DNA of 50,474 nucleotides, taken from positions 1-50,474 of the forward strand of contig JAZQSE010000015.1 in assembly GCA_045629945.1 (NCBI GenBank), read 5' to 3'. The DNA comes from UBA1765 sp045629945 (lineage in GTDB: Bacteria > Fibrobacterota > Fibrobacteria > Fibrobacterales > Fibrobacteraceae). Positions 42,459 through 50,472 of this stretch are shown here, piece after piece. The first letter of the stretch is position 1. Every line of letters begins with the position of its first letter. The notes under the pieces are model-generated. The model did no database searches. It was given only the letters and a program-made list of their open reading frames with translations, and was not told the DNA's origin. A program made the translations under genes and the position numbers.

Positions 42459-43919
42459 ATGAAAATTTTAAATACCTTGCGATCTTTTTTTAGTAACAGA
42501 GGTTTCTCATTTTCGGCAATCCTTTGCCTTGCTTTAATTGTTTTAATAACCCAATGCATATTAGAATACGGGCCTTCCTGGAAAGAAGCAAATCGCGTTT
42601 CCAGACAAATATCACTTTTTAAAGATTATTGGGAAAAAGAAGGCGCACAAAAATTTCAATCCGTTGGCTTAGCTCCGACTGAAGAACTTTACCAAGAAGA
42701 ACTCAATGCGTATTTAAAAAAATACAATGAAAAGACCCCGACTCTTGTTCCTGACAAACGCGTCCAAGAAATGAAACAAGAATTTCAAAAATGGTGGGAA
42801 ACTGGCGGGAGTCGAAGTTTTGCTGTAAAAAATATAGTTCCCGACCAAAAACTTTATAAAAAAGAAGAAGCTAAACTACTTAAATCCTATACTGATACAA
42901 AAAATGTTTACCGCATTCGTTTAAATACGCAAGAGCCTGAACCATCTCAAGTCTTTTTACATTGGCTACTTTTTCCAAATATTTGGATGTTCTTGATACA
43001 ATTTGCCAGTTTACTTTTTGTGGCAAAACTTACTGAAGAACGTTTTGGAAAGTGGATCAATTTAGGGCTTCTTTTTTTAGCCACAATCCTTGGAGCAGTG
43101 TTATTACTTATTTTAAGTGGAACTTCTTTTTTTGCAAACAATACTTCATTCTATACAGGTTTCATGATAGGAACAGCTCTTTTACTTGGCTCTATTTGCC
43201 AAAATAAAAATGGATTTATTTCAGAGAAAAAAGTTATTGTTTTTGCTTCTTTACTTTTATTTTTAAACCTTTTAATTACTTGGCTAACTTGTTCTCAAAT
43301 TTATGTTGCCGCTATAATTCTTTCTCTTGTTTTCTTTGTAGGGGGCTCTTTCTTAGGGAAATATATGCCTCTTCCTAAAAAGAGTCAGAAAGAAATTGAA
43401 AAAGAAAAACGTTTGCAAAAAGCTAAAGAACCTAAACAAAATTTCCAAGAAGTCAGAAAAAAGAAAACGCGCGCCATGCTTGATGAAGGCTTTTCTTGCG
43501 CTATGCGCGGCGATTTCGCTTTAGCCGGAAAATTTTTAACAGATGCAATGCATGCTCTTTTACTAGAATCCGATGTTGATTCTGAAACGTTGAACGATAT
43601 TGCTAAAAAAATCACCAACCCTTCGCTTTATATTGAAGTTTCTAATACCCAATGGCAAGAATGGGGAACTAGCGCTTATCAAAAAAAGCATTACGAAGCT
43701 GCTTTGTTGTTACTTGAAAAATCTCTCATTTCTGAAAAAGATGAAAAAATGGCTCGCAAAGCACTTTTCACCATTGGGGAAATTCGCGTTTCTCAGAACT
43801 TGAATCCAGAAGAAGGTATTAAACGCCTTCAAAAAGTTTTAGAATTAAATGATTCAGATATTTTTGCCTTACAAGCGAAAAAACTATTACAAAAATTTTC
43901 TAACCATTCACCCAAGTGA
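42459..43919 (+). CDS. Rhomboid-like membrane protein with C-terminal TPR repeats
   Basis: A 486-residue protein with about six hydrophobic segments. An N-terminal helix is followed by a 120-residue charged loop. Then comes a block of five helices whose HWLLFPNIWMFL and LTEERFGKW segments resemble rhomboid TM2 and the following (E)xRxG loop. The catalytic GxSG is replaced by NNTSFYTG, and no histidine is seen in the last helix, so it looks like an inactive pseudo-rhomboid. The final 150 residues are cytoplasmic and TPR-like (GDFALAGKFLTDAM, KKHYEAALLLLEKS). It lies two bases after the kinase gene, and its 3' end overlaps the convergent recF by 12 bases. Confidence 0.75.
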   Translation: MKILNTLRSFFSNRGFSFSAILCLALIVLITQCILEYGPSWKEANRVSRQISLFKDYWEKEGAQKFQSVGLAPTEELYQEELNAYLKKYNEKTPTLVPDKRVQEMKQEFQKWWETGGSRSFAVKNIVPDQKLYKKEEAKLLKSYTDTKNVYRIRLNTQEPEPSQVFLHWLLFPNIWMFLIQFASLLFVAKLTEERFGKWINLGLLFLATILGAVLLLILSGTSFFANNTSFYTGFMIGTALLLGSICQNKNGFISEKKVIVFASLLLFLNLLITWLTCSQIYVAAIILSLVFFVGGSFLGKYMPLPKKSQKEIEKEKRLQKAKEPKQNFQEVRKKKTRAMLDEGFSCAMRGDFALAGKFLTDAMHALLLESDVDSETLNDIAKKITNPSLYIEVSNTQWQEWGTSAYQKKHYEAALLLLEKSLISEKDEKMARKALFTIGEIRVSQNLNPEEGIKRLQKVLELNDSDIFALQAKKLLQKFSNHSPK

Positions 43920-44978
43920 AATAACATCGTCTGGTGAAAATGGTAAATCGTCAACTTGTGGCGTAGCCACAAACACTTGGCATTTCTTTTCACGAATTAA
44001 TTCAGAAACCGCTACTCGGCGATTAGAATCTAATTCGGCTAAAATATCATCTAACAATAAAATCGGCAAAAGACTTGTTGAATTCGCAATATCAATAGCA
44101 GAAAGTCGCATAGCTATTGCTGCTGAACGACACTGTCCTTGTGAACCTATTGGCCGCATTTCATAATCAGAAAGCCAAAGGATAAAATCATCTTTATGCG
44201 GGCCAACAAGAGTTATCCCTAAACGACGTTCCGATTCTTCATTTTTTTCAAGTAATTCAAAAAATTTTTCTTCTATTGAATCTATTTCTGAAACGGCCGA
44301 ACGATAAGAGCAATGTACTTTATCTTGACCATTTGAAAGTCTATCATAATATTCCGGAATAAGTTCTGCCAATTTTTTAGCTAATAAAAAACGTTCTTTC
44401 CAAAGAGCTGCTCCTAAAGAGATTAATTGTTGGGAAAGCACAACAAACACATCTTCTCCACCGATTGCTTTACCTTGCTTAAAACCATGTAACCATTCAT
44501 TTCTCTGTGAAAGCACCCTTCGATAACGGCGCAAAAGGTTTGCATTTTTATCTGATTGAAAACAAAGAATTTCATCAAGCCAGCGACGACGAATTTCTGG
44601 AGCCCCACGCACAAGTTCAATATCAGATGGTTGCATCATCACTGCAGGAAATGCACCAAAAAATGAAGCAAGCGAACGACAAAGTTCTCCATCTTTTTTT
44701 ATTGTCAACGAATCTTTTGTAATGCGTAATGCGCGCGTTGAAGAGGTTGTTATTCCTGACAATTCTGCTCGTAAAATGCTTTCTTGTTTTTCCCAAGAAA
44801 TCAAACTTTTCAAATCCCTTGTTCTGAAAGAAAACCCCTGACTCATCAAAAAAATAGATTCTAGCAAAGAAGTTTTCCCACACCCATTATGCCCGCAAAA
44901 AACAGTTATTCCAGAAGAAAAACTTCTCTCCTGTAAGGGCAATGCTCTAACGCCATCTAGAAAAATTTTTTCTATCAA
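43908..44978 (-). CDS. recF: DNA replication and repair protein RecF
   Basis: A 356-residue ABC-type ATPase that helps load RecA at gaps. It shows Walker A GHNGCGKTS, PSDIELVRGAPEIRRRWLDE, the signature GSQGQCRS and Walker B LLLDDILAELD. It is far from any dnaA-dnaN cluster. The likely start is TTG at 44978, overlapping the upstream stop (TTGA), with GAGG nine bases before it; an in-frame start 13 codons upstream lies in the previous gene. Confidence 0.93.
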   Translation of the reverse strand: MIEKIFLDGVRALPLQERSFSSGITVFCGHNGCGKTSLLESIFLMSQGFSFRTRDLKSLISWEKQESILRAELSGITTSSTRALRITKDSLTIKKDGELCRSLASFFGAFPAVMMQPSDIELVRGAPEIRRRWLDEILCFQSDKNANLLRRYRRVLSQRNEWLHGFKQGKAIGGEDVFVVLSQQLISLGAALWKERFLLAKKLAELIPEYYDRLSNGQDKVHCSYRSAVSEIDSIEEKFFELLEKNEESERRLGITLVGPHKDDFILWLSDYEMRPIGSQGQCRSAAIAMRLSAIDIANSTSLLPILLLDDILAELDSNRRVAVSELIREKKCQVFVATPQVDDLPFSPDDVISLG

Positions 44979-45997
44979 GGAATATAACCTCTCAAGGCAA
45001 AACTCAATGGATTCCAAAGGTCGGCTTCGGATTCATAGACCAATGCGTAATTCACTTCAAACGGCCATTTCTTTTTTCCTATCCGAATATCGAATGCATA
45101 ACCTAAACCAGCCGTAAAATTTTCTCCATCTATTCCCACGCGCAACATACCTTTTGGAATTACTTCGTATTCAGCACCTAAACGAGCAGTCCAATAATGT
45201 GCATCCGGGTCAAATGCTAAAAATACTTCTGATAGTTGATAATCTAAAGCTTCAAGCCAAAGAGTTGCAGAACGCCCAAATAAAACAGAACGATACCCCA
45301 CACCAACTTGTAATGTTTTTGGCCTTACACCTTCTGTCGATTCAAGAGAGTTATCACCACTTGTCGTTTTCGTCCAACGCGCTGTTAAATTTTCATCAAA
45401 ACTAAGATTGCGCACAACAACTGAAAACGACCATTTAGCATTTAATTGTCTGATAAAACCTATGTTAAAAGTTAATGGACTACGATAACCATCTTCTACA
45501 TCAATATCATCATAATATTTTGAAATGCCTAGATTATCATAACTCATTGATAACGAAATTCCAAGAGCATCTCGACGAGTCAAACGATACGAAAAGCCAA
45601 GATACATCATTGAGAAAAACGGGGCTGCGTTTCCTAATGTTTTATCATCTTCATCAATCACTTCAAAATCCCAATCTCCGCGATACAAAACGGCAGTGCC
45701 TATCCCCATTCGCGAACCAATTTTCCCTTCTATGCCTAAAGAACCGCCCGCTCTATCTAAATCTCTTTTTTCAGCGTGCAATGAATAAGCAATGTTTTTT
45801 CTGAAAGCAAGTAATGCAGGGTTCCAATAAGCTCCCGGCATAGCTAAAGTATCAGCAGAACCGGTATTTCCTCGCCCGAGTTCGCGGGCTGACGCCCCCA
45901 TGCGTTCCACAAAACCATCAAAGCCTCCAAGGCGGGCCTCTTTAGAAGCCTGGACAAAACTTAATAGCAAGAGCACTAAGAGAATAATCTTTTGCAT
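44975..45997 (-). CDS. PorV/PorQ-like outer-membrane protein
   Basis: A 340-residue protein with a signal peptide (MQKIILLVLLLLSFVQAS). The mature start GASARELGRGNTGSADTLAMPGAYWNPALLA matches the PorV/PorQ (UPF0164) family of 14-strand FadL-like barrels. The rest shows amphipathic strands. In other phyla PorV carries cargo of the type IX secretion system. It lies between a FlgD-Ig protein and recF, with close overlap. Confidence 0.8.
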   Translation of the reverse strand: MQKIILLVLLLLSFVQASKEARLGGFDGFVERMGASARELGRGNTGSADTLAMPGAYWNPALLAFRKNIAYSLHAEKRDLDRAGGSLGIEGKIGSRMGIGTAVLYRGDWDFEVIDEDDKTLGNAAPFFSMMYLGFSYRLTRRDALGISLSMSYDNLGISKYYDDIDVEDGYRSPLTFNIGFIRQLNAKWSFSVVVRNLSFDENLTARWTKTTSGDNSLESTEGVRPKTLQVGVGYRSVLFGRSATLWLEALDYQLSEVFLAFDPDAHYWTARLGAEYEVIPKGMLRVGIDGENFTAGLGYAFDIRIGKKKWPFEVNYALVYESEADLWNPLSFALRGYIP

Positions 45998-47586
45998 TAG
46001 CGGCCTCCTAGCGTCATAACTTTTCCCCAGCCCACATGCCCATGATTATCTTTCACGCGCACATAATAAATTCCCATAGTAACGGCACGCCCCATATCAT
46101 CTCGACCATCCCATAAATCTTCTGCAGCATTCGTGCTGCGCCCAGCAGAAGCCGGCCGCAAAGCATCTTTCACAATCGTGCGCACTTTACGCATATCGTA
46201 ACTAAAAATTTCAATGGTTACTTTTGATTCCTTAGAAAGATTATATGCTATAAGCGATTCGCCATCAGCCGCAATCACAGAAGGAACCATTCTGATAGAA
46301 GAAAGATTTTTACCTACTGCCGCTTGATTTAAAACTGGCTGCCATGTTTTTCCAGAGTCTGCCGAAACAGAAATTCCATTTCCGTAAGTGGTCACGGCAA
46401 GTCCTGTTCCTCCGTTAGGCAAGAACCAATCATTAACAGAAAGGATTATGGTATTTCTATCAACAACTCCTGCTTCAAAACCATAAAGCCATTGGTTTTC
46501 TTCTGACTCCCAAGGAATTGCACCCAGCGAATCTAATTTTAAAAGTCCACTTTCAGCCCCACCAACCGTTCGCACAGCCACAAAAACCTGTTTGCCGATA
46601 AAAGCAACATCACTTACGCTATAATCGGCTCCATCATAAATACCTTTTATCTTTTTGCCTGTTGTATCTCTGAAAACAACTTCTGCAAAATTTTTCCCAT
46701 CCAAAGAACGCCACAATTTATTTTCTAAATGCCCGCTTTTGTATTCCGATGTTTCTGCAATGATTTGTGTTGGAGTTCCGCCTAACCAAACTCCGGTTAC
46801 ACGAGATTTTTCTAAACCTGAAATAAGTTTCAATTTAGCAGATTTAGCTTCTTCTTGAACCCAAAGGCCACTTGATGTCGCTAACCAAAGTACATTTTTT
46901 TCTGGCTGTAAAGCTAATCCCAAAATGGATGACGTATTTGAAAATTTTAATTCCATTCCATACGTCAATGTATCTAATCGTTGCTCTTTTTTATTCAACA
47001 CCAATGTTTTTTCTTGAACATTTCCAAAACCTTTTGAAACATCATAACGTAAAAGCCCAGAAGTTCCCATTGCACACCACAAAGTATTAGATAAAGAATC
47101 ATACGCAAATGCAGACAACGCGTTATCCATTAAAGCAAAAGATGTATCTAGATAAGAGATTCTTGGCAATTCTAATGGAATGTAAGACAAACCCGCTTCT
47201 TCTACACCGCGCATAGAAATAAAACCTGCTGGTTTCCGAAATAAGCCCGTTGAATCCAATTCATACATAGGGAGAACGCTCCCTAATTTTCCAGCTTTTA
47301 CAAAAGGAACTCTACGATGCTCCGCTCTAGTATCACTCAGTATTCCATCATGAACAGCTGTATATTCTACATCATTTTCAAAAATGGAAAATTCACTTGA
47401 AAGAATCCGTAAAGGAGTGCCTGTTCCAAATTCTAAAAGAGAGAATCCTCCATTAGCATCACCTCGGGAAAAAACCAAAACTTTACCATTTCCAAAAGCG
47501 GTCGCCGCAAAAGAATAATTGCTGACTAATAATTCTCCTGCGGCAAAAAGATAGCTTACACAAAAAAACAATAGTACCCGAAACAT
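45997..47586 (-). CDS. Secreted beta-propeller-like protein with FlgD-type Ig domain
   Basis: A 529-residue exported protein with a signal peptide (about 1-17). Residues of about 30-440 are rich in W/G strands with repeated sensor-like motifs (SLSNTLWCAMGTSGLLRYD, ILGLALQPEKNVLWLATSSGLWV, VTTYGNGISVSADSGKTWQPV), consistent with a beta-propeller. The last 75 residues are a FlgD_ig-like domain ending YYVRVKDNHGHVGWGKVMTLGGR. The substrate is unknown. Its stop abuts the PorV-like gene. Confidence 0.75.
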   Translation of the reverse strand: MFRVLLFFCVSYLFAAGELLVSNYSFAATAFGNGKVLVFSRGDANGGFSLLEFGTGTPLRILSSEFSIFENDVEYTAVHDGILSDTRAEHRRVPFVKAGKLGSVLPMYELDSTGLFRKPAGFISMRGVEEAGLSYIPLELPRISYLDTSFALMDNALSAFAYDSLSNTLWCAMGTSGLLRYDVSKGFGNVQEKTLVLNKKEQRLDTLTYGMELKFSNTSSILGLALQPEKNVLWLATSSGLWVQEEAKSAKLKLISGLEKSRVTGVWLGGTPTQIIAETSEYKSGHLENKLWRSLDGKNFAEVVFRDTTGKKIKGIYDGADYSVSDVAFIGKQVFVAVRTVGGAESGLLKLDSLGAIPWESEENQWLYGFEAGVVDRNTIILSVNDWFLPNGGTGLAVTTYGNGISVSADSGKTWQPVLNQAAVGKNLSSIRMVPSVIAADGESLIAYNLSKESKVTIEIFSYDMRKVRTIVKDALRPASAGRSTNAAEDLWDGRDDMGRAVTMGIYYVRVKDNHGHVGWGKVMTLGGR

Positions 47587-47597
47587 AAAACCTCTAA

Positions 47598-48215
47598 CTA
47601 GCGCATATCAATTTCATCTACACCAGGAGACGATTTGAATTTGAATTTTTCTTTATCCACATTTTTTAATGTTTTCCATTCAGACACATCATACCATGTA
47701 GAATTACCCATTACATCTACTGTATAAAGTCGAACTGGAGAAAAATCCTTATCAGAAAGCCAGACTTCCATTTCTGCAAACTGATCAGCATACTGATCTG
47801 GAGAAAGTTTCAACACATAAACTTTTTTGCTTTTCCAGGATTCTTCTTTTAAGGACAATGCTTTACAATTTAAATACTTAAACAATAGTTCTGATGGATG
47901 AAGAGACGATTCTAAATCGGCAACCGCTTTTATCAAAACTTGTTTTTGTTCTATGTTCCATTGCCAAAGGCCTTCACCATCACTAATAAATGTTATTCCT
48001 GGAATACTCAAACGAAAACGATTACCATCTCCGACAAGTAAATCCCCTTTTTGAATATTTGAAGAAGGTTCTCCGGCTAAAAAAGATTCAGCTCGGAATT
48101 TAAAAGACCATGCTTTTGATGATTTAAACCAAACTTTTGATTTTTCCATAGCTTCGCTTGCAGACAAAGCAAAAGCCGCTTGTACACATAAAAAAAGTAT
48201 TGCCAATCGTTTCAT
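47598..48215 (-). CDS. lolA: LolA-like outer-membrane lipoprotein carrier
   Basis: A 205-residue periplasmic protein with a signal peptide (about 1-17). The single-domain half-barrel pattern of LolA is visible: ISDGEGLWQWNIEQKQVLI, SPDQYADQFAEMEVWLSDKDFSPVRLYTVDVMGN. LolA carries lipoproteins across the periplasm to the outer membrane, which suits a genome with many lipoproteins. It sits 11 bases upstream of the propeller gene in the same run. Confidence 0.82.
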   Translation of the reverse strand: MKRLAILFLCVQAAFALSASEAMEKSKVWFKSSKAWSFKFRAESFLAGEPSSNIQKGDLLVGDGNRFRLSIPGITFISDGEGLWQWNIEQKQVLIKAVADLESSLHPSELLFKYLNCKALSLKEESWKSKKVYVLKLSPDQYADQFAEMEVWLSDKDFSPVRLYTVDVMGNSTWYDVSEWKTLKNVDKEKFKFKSSPGVDEIDMR

Positions 48216-48351
48216 AAAAACTCCAGATACCCCAATTTAAAAAATCCTACAGCATGTAACTACTTATTCTACTGATTCAAGGGATTAAGAATATGGAAAA
48301 TACGTTTTTTAATGTAAAAATTCTGACATAGTCTTGAAAAAAAATGAAATT

Positions 48352-48357
48352 TACTAT
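48352..48357 (+). promoter_or_regulatory. Possible -10 of the tRNA fragment
   Basis: TACTAT lies 10 bases upstream of the tRNA fragment. The nearest -35-like TTGAAA is only 12 bases away, so the pair is not ideal. Confidence 0.3.
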
Positions 48358-48367
48358 CTTTGTTCTC

Positions 48368-48405
48368 GGAGCTTTAGCTCAATCGGTTAGAGCTACGGAC
48401 TATCA
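48368..48405 (+). pseudogene. tRNA 5' half, interrupted at the anticodon loop
   Basis: The fragment has a 7-base acceptor strand GGAGCTT, TA, D-arm GCTC...GAGC with GGTTA loop bases, and an anticodon stem strand ACGGA. It then gives an anticodon loop reading CTATCAA, after which no matching anticodon 3' stem, T-arm or acceptor 3' strand follows. The GGAGC acceptor suggests Asp, but the identity cannot be fixed. It looks like the host 5' half left by an integration event. Confidence 0.75.
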
Positions 48406-48415
48406 ACCCAGCCCC
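48395..48415. other. Probable attachment-site junction
   Basis: This is where similarity to a tRNA stops inside the anticodon loop, next to an integrase gene. Tyrosine integrases often cross over in tRNA anticodon or T-loops. The other junction is not in the window, so the core sequence cannot be defined. Confidence 0.5.
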
Positions 48416-48445
48416 TAAAAATTTTCAGAAAGTACTCCATTGGAA

Positions 48446-48475
48446 GCCCGAAGGCAAAAGCCTCCGGGCCTTTTT
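48446..48475 (+). terminator. Terminator downstream of the tRNA fragment
   Basis: A 10-bp stem (GCCCGAAGGC / GCCTCCGGGC, one mismatch) with an AAAA loop is followed by TTTTT. Transcription from the tRNA promoter would stop here before the integrase gene. Confidence 0.8.
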
Positions 48476-48541
48476 CATCAGTAAAATCAAGGCTTCCGGT
48501 GCGATTTGGACTGTCTGTCGCGGTTCTCCGTCGCTTGTAAT

Positions 48542-48568
48542 GGTTTTTCCCGAAAGACGGGAGAAACC
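48542..48568. repeat. Inverted repeat upstream of the integrase
   Basis: GGTTTTTCCCG and CGGGAGAAACC flank a 5-base AAAGA loop. A related GCGGTTCTCC occurs at about 48520. They might be integrase arm-type or operator sites. Confidence 0.45.
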
Positions 48569-48649
48569 GCCAAAAATCGGGTATGATGTGAGACATTTAT
48601 GAGCTTTTTGTGAGCCGACTTTTAGGCAAATTTTAGTAGATTTGTTTGT

Positions 48650-49681
48650 ATGAAAAGCTACAGCATATCGCAGCGGTACAAGTACCGCGGCAACCTTACA
48701 TGGTACGGGAGAATCGCGGAGGATGGCGAGTTCTCCTACATAAGCCTTAAAACCAAGCGCAAGAGCGACGCACAGGAATGGCTGAACATGATGAACGCGG
48801 CCAGGTTCATGCCCGAGGAAATCCGCCGCAAGCTCATGCCGAAGGACAGGGGCTTCGACGAGGCGCTCCCGAAGTTCCTGGACTCCGTCGCGGCGTCCAA
48901 GGGCGACGACTCCAAGACCCACCTCGCCTACAAGTACCGACTCAAGACATTCAGGGAATGGCTTGACGCAAACGGCATCAAGACGCTCATGCGCTTCGAT
49001 GCCGAACAGGCGACGAACTGGGCGGTGTGGCTGTCCGAAAGGTACGCTCCCAAGTCCCAGCACGAAATGGTTCGCTGCACAAGCCAGTTCTGCCAGTGGG
49101 CGGCTAAGATTTACGACCTGGGCGACTACAACCCGTTCCGCGACGTGGCGTTCCCCAAGGTTCCGAAACGCGCCAAGGCGTTCTGGACTCCCGACCAGAT
49201 TGAAAAAATTCTCGACAACGCGCCCGACCCGGAATTTAGACTGTTCTGGTCGGTCATGGCCTTCGCTGGCCTGCGTCATGCGGAGGCTTGCCGATTCGGG
49301 CCGTCATGCATCCAGGAGGACGGAAAGATGCGCGTCGTCGGCAAGGGCGACAAGGAAGCGTTCCTCCCGATTAGCGACCGCCTCAAGGCGGAAATCAAGC
49401 GCTACGGCAAGCTGAAAGACGGCATGTTCGCGACAGCCCGTTTCGACCATGCGGACAGGTGCAACGAAACGCTGCGAATTGCAGTGGAAGCTGCGGGATA
49501 TAAGAGCGACGACGCAACGAACCACAAGTGGCGTCACTCGTTCGCATCCAACCTAATCCGTTCAGGCGTTGGCCCGAAAATCGTCCAGCAGTTGATGCGT
49601 CATGAGGATGTGCGCCAGACTTTGGACACCTACAGTCACCTGCTGCAAGACGACCTGGAAAAGGCTCTCAACAAGAAGTAG
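48650..49681 (+). CDS. Tyrosine recombinase (integrase)
   Basis: A 343-residue integrase with an N-terminal SAM-like DNA-binding domain (about 70-165) and a complete catalytic domain: Arg209, Lys232, His292, Arg295, His318 and the nucleophile Tyr328 in TYSHL. Its DNA is GC-rich (about 57% in a sampled line versus about 35% in the backbone), which marks it as imported. It lies immediately inside an interrupted tRNA. The product should catalyse integration or excision of the element. Confidence 0.95.
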   Translation: MKSYSISQRYKYRGNLTWYGRIAEDGEFSYISLKTKRKSDAQEWLNMMNAARFMPEEIRRKLMPKDRGFDEALPKFLDSVAASKGDDSKTHLAYKYRLKTFREWLDANGIKTLMRFDAEQATNWAVWLSERYAPKSQHEMVRCTSQFCQWAAKIYDLGDYNPFRDVAFPKVPKRAKAFWTPDQIEKILDNAPDPEFRLFWSVMAFAGLRHAEACRFGPSCIQEDGKMRVVGKGDKEAFLPISDRLKAEIKRYGKLKDGMFATARFDHADRCNETLRIAVEAAGYKSDDATNHKWRHSFASNLIRSGVGPKIVQQLMRHEDVRQTLDTYSHLLQDDLEKALNKK

Positions 49682-49740
49682 AAATCAAAGTTCATTCCAA
49701 TTTGTTTTTATAATTGCAAAGAGTTGCAACGAGGTATAGC

Positions 49741-49983
49741 ATGGACATGGACGAATTGAGAAAAATGGGAACAAACGTTCAGCCGCAACCGAAACAAACG
49801 AGTACGCCTACACGCTGGTATCAAGACCCGTTTATGAAGAAGGTAATTATCTTCTTCTGCGTCCTAATGGCGATTTCCACTTTGCTCGGCGTTGCCGTTT
49901 TCATTCACGAAAAGTCAACCACAGATAGAATGGTTGATGTGATTGAAAAACAAAGCAAAACCATGGAGAACTTTTTAAAGTAA
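49741..49983 (+). CDS. Small single-pass membrane protein
   Basis: An 80-residue protein with a Pro/Thr/Gln-rich N-terminal 30 residues, one transmembrane helix (about 36-57) and a short helical tail. GAGG lies six bases before the ATG at 49741, so an in-frame start nine codons upstream was not used. It is on the integrase side of the junction and its 3' end overlaps the convergent next gene by 9 bases. The function is unknown. Confidence 0.7.
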   Translation: MDMDELRKMGTNVQPQPKQTSTPTRWYQDPFMKKVIIFFCVLMAISTLLGVAVFIHEKSTTDRMVDVIEKQSKTMENFLK

Positions 49984-50304
49984 GTTCTTCTCAACGGTTT
50001 GCAAGCACTGCTTGAGCATCAGTTCCGCAGCTTTATGAACATCACCGTTTATCTTCTTCAAGAAGGAAACGGTTTTTGTTTTAAAGTTGTCTTCAAACTT
50101 TCCGTCAAGAACATCGGGCCATTTACCGATTTTCAAATCTACCGCGAAGGTCTTGCCGAGCGTGACTGCTTCCTTTTTTAAGTTGCCACCCAATTCGCGA
50201 TAATGCGCTTTTGTTTTCCGAGCCAAAGCAGCCATCGCGAAACCCAAATCCAAGTCGTTCGGATTCACCAGGTAGTTTCTCAATGCGTGTTCAATCTCGA
50301 CCAT
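49975..50304 (-). CDS. Hypothetical element-borne protein
   Basis: A 109-residue, mostly helical, basic protein without signal sequence. The start is set at 50304 because an in-frame start 17 codons upstream would run through the terminator hairpin. The sequence includes NPNDLDLGFAMAALARKTKAH and a Lys-rich middle. I recognise no family. It lies on the element, downstream of a terminator and transcribed toward the small membrane protein gene. Confidence 0.6.
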   Translation of the reverse strand: MVEIEHALRNYLVNPNDLDLGFAMAALARKTKAHYRELGGNLKKEAVTLGKTFAVDLKIGKWPDVLDGKFEDNFKTKTVSFLKKINGDVHKAAELMLKQCLQTVEKNLL

Positions 50305-50319
50305 GACCCAAAAATAGAA

Positions 50320-50346
50320 AAGGCCCCGGCATGAGCCAGGGCCTTC
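50320..50346 (-). terminator. Terminator of the window-edge gene
   Basis: Read on the minus strand, GGCCCTGGC and GCCGGGGCC form a 9-bp stem (one mismatch or wobble) with a 4-base loop, followed by TTTTCTATTTTT. Confidence 0.8.
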
Positions 50347-50367
50347 GTGCGTCAAGGAGGTATCTTC

Positions 50368-50472
50368 CTAAAATTCGTCCATCGTGAAGTGCGTCTTTCT
50401 CGCACATACGGCGATGCCGCCGCTGGAAATGACATTGTTGAGCCATTCCTTCAACCTGGACTTGCTAAACCA
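50368..50472 (-). CDS. C-terminal fragment of a gene cut by the window edge
   Basis: An open frame reads from 50472 leftward to a TAG at 50368-50370 and ends KTHFTMDEF. About 34 residues are seen. The pattern SKSRLKEWLNNVISSGG resembles a recognition helix of an excisionase or other helix-turn-helix protein, but this is a weak guess. Confidence 0.45.
   Translation of the reverse strand, partial: WFSKSRLKEWLNNVISSGGIAVCARKTHFTMDEF

Larger units (their letters stand above)
48216..48649. other. Junction region between chromosome and integrated element
   Basis: The left part (48216-48367) is AT-rich and holds the promoters of the lolA-like gene and the tRNA fragment. From 48406 the sequence is no longer tRNA. 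It contains a terminator hairpin, an inverted repeat (48542-48568) and the upstream region of the integrase gene. ORFs that appear here on the minus strand look like shadows. Confidence 0.6.

Noticed and set aside
48425..49279. A 284-codon open frame on the minus strand across the integrase
   Set aside because: It is a shadow of the GC-rich integrase gene, whose catalytic residues are complete on the plus strand. It lacks a plausible start context and family motifs.
48963..49415. A 150-codon plus-strand frame inside the integrase gene
   Set aside because: It overlaps the integrase in another frame and its composition is Arg/Ser-rich noise expected from GC-rich DNA.
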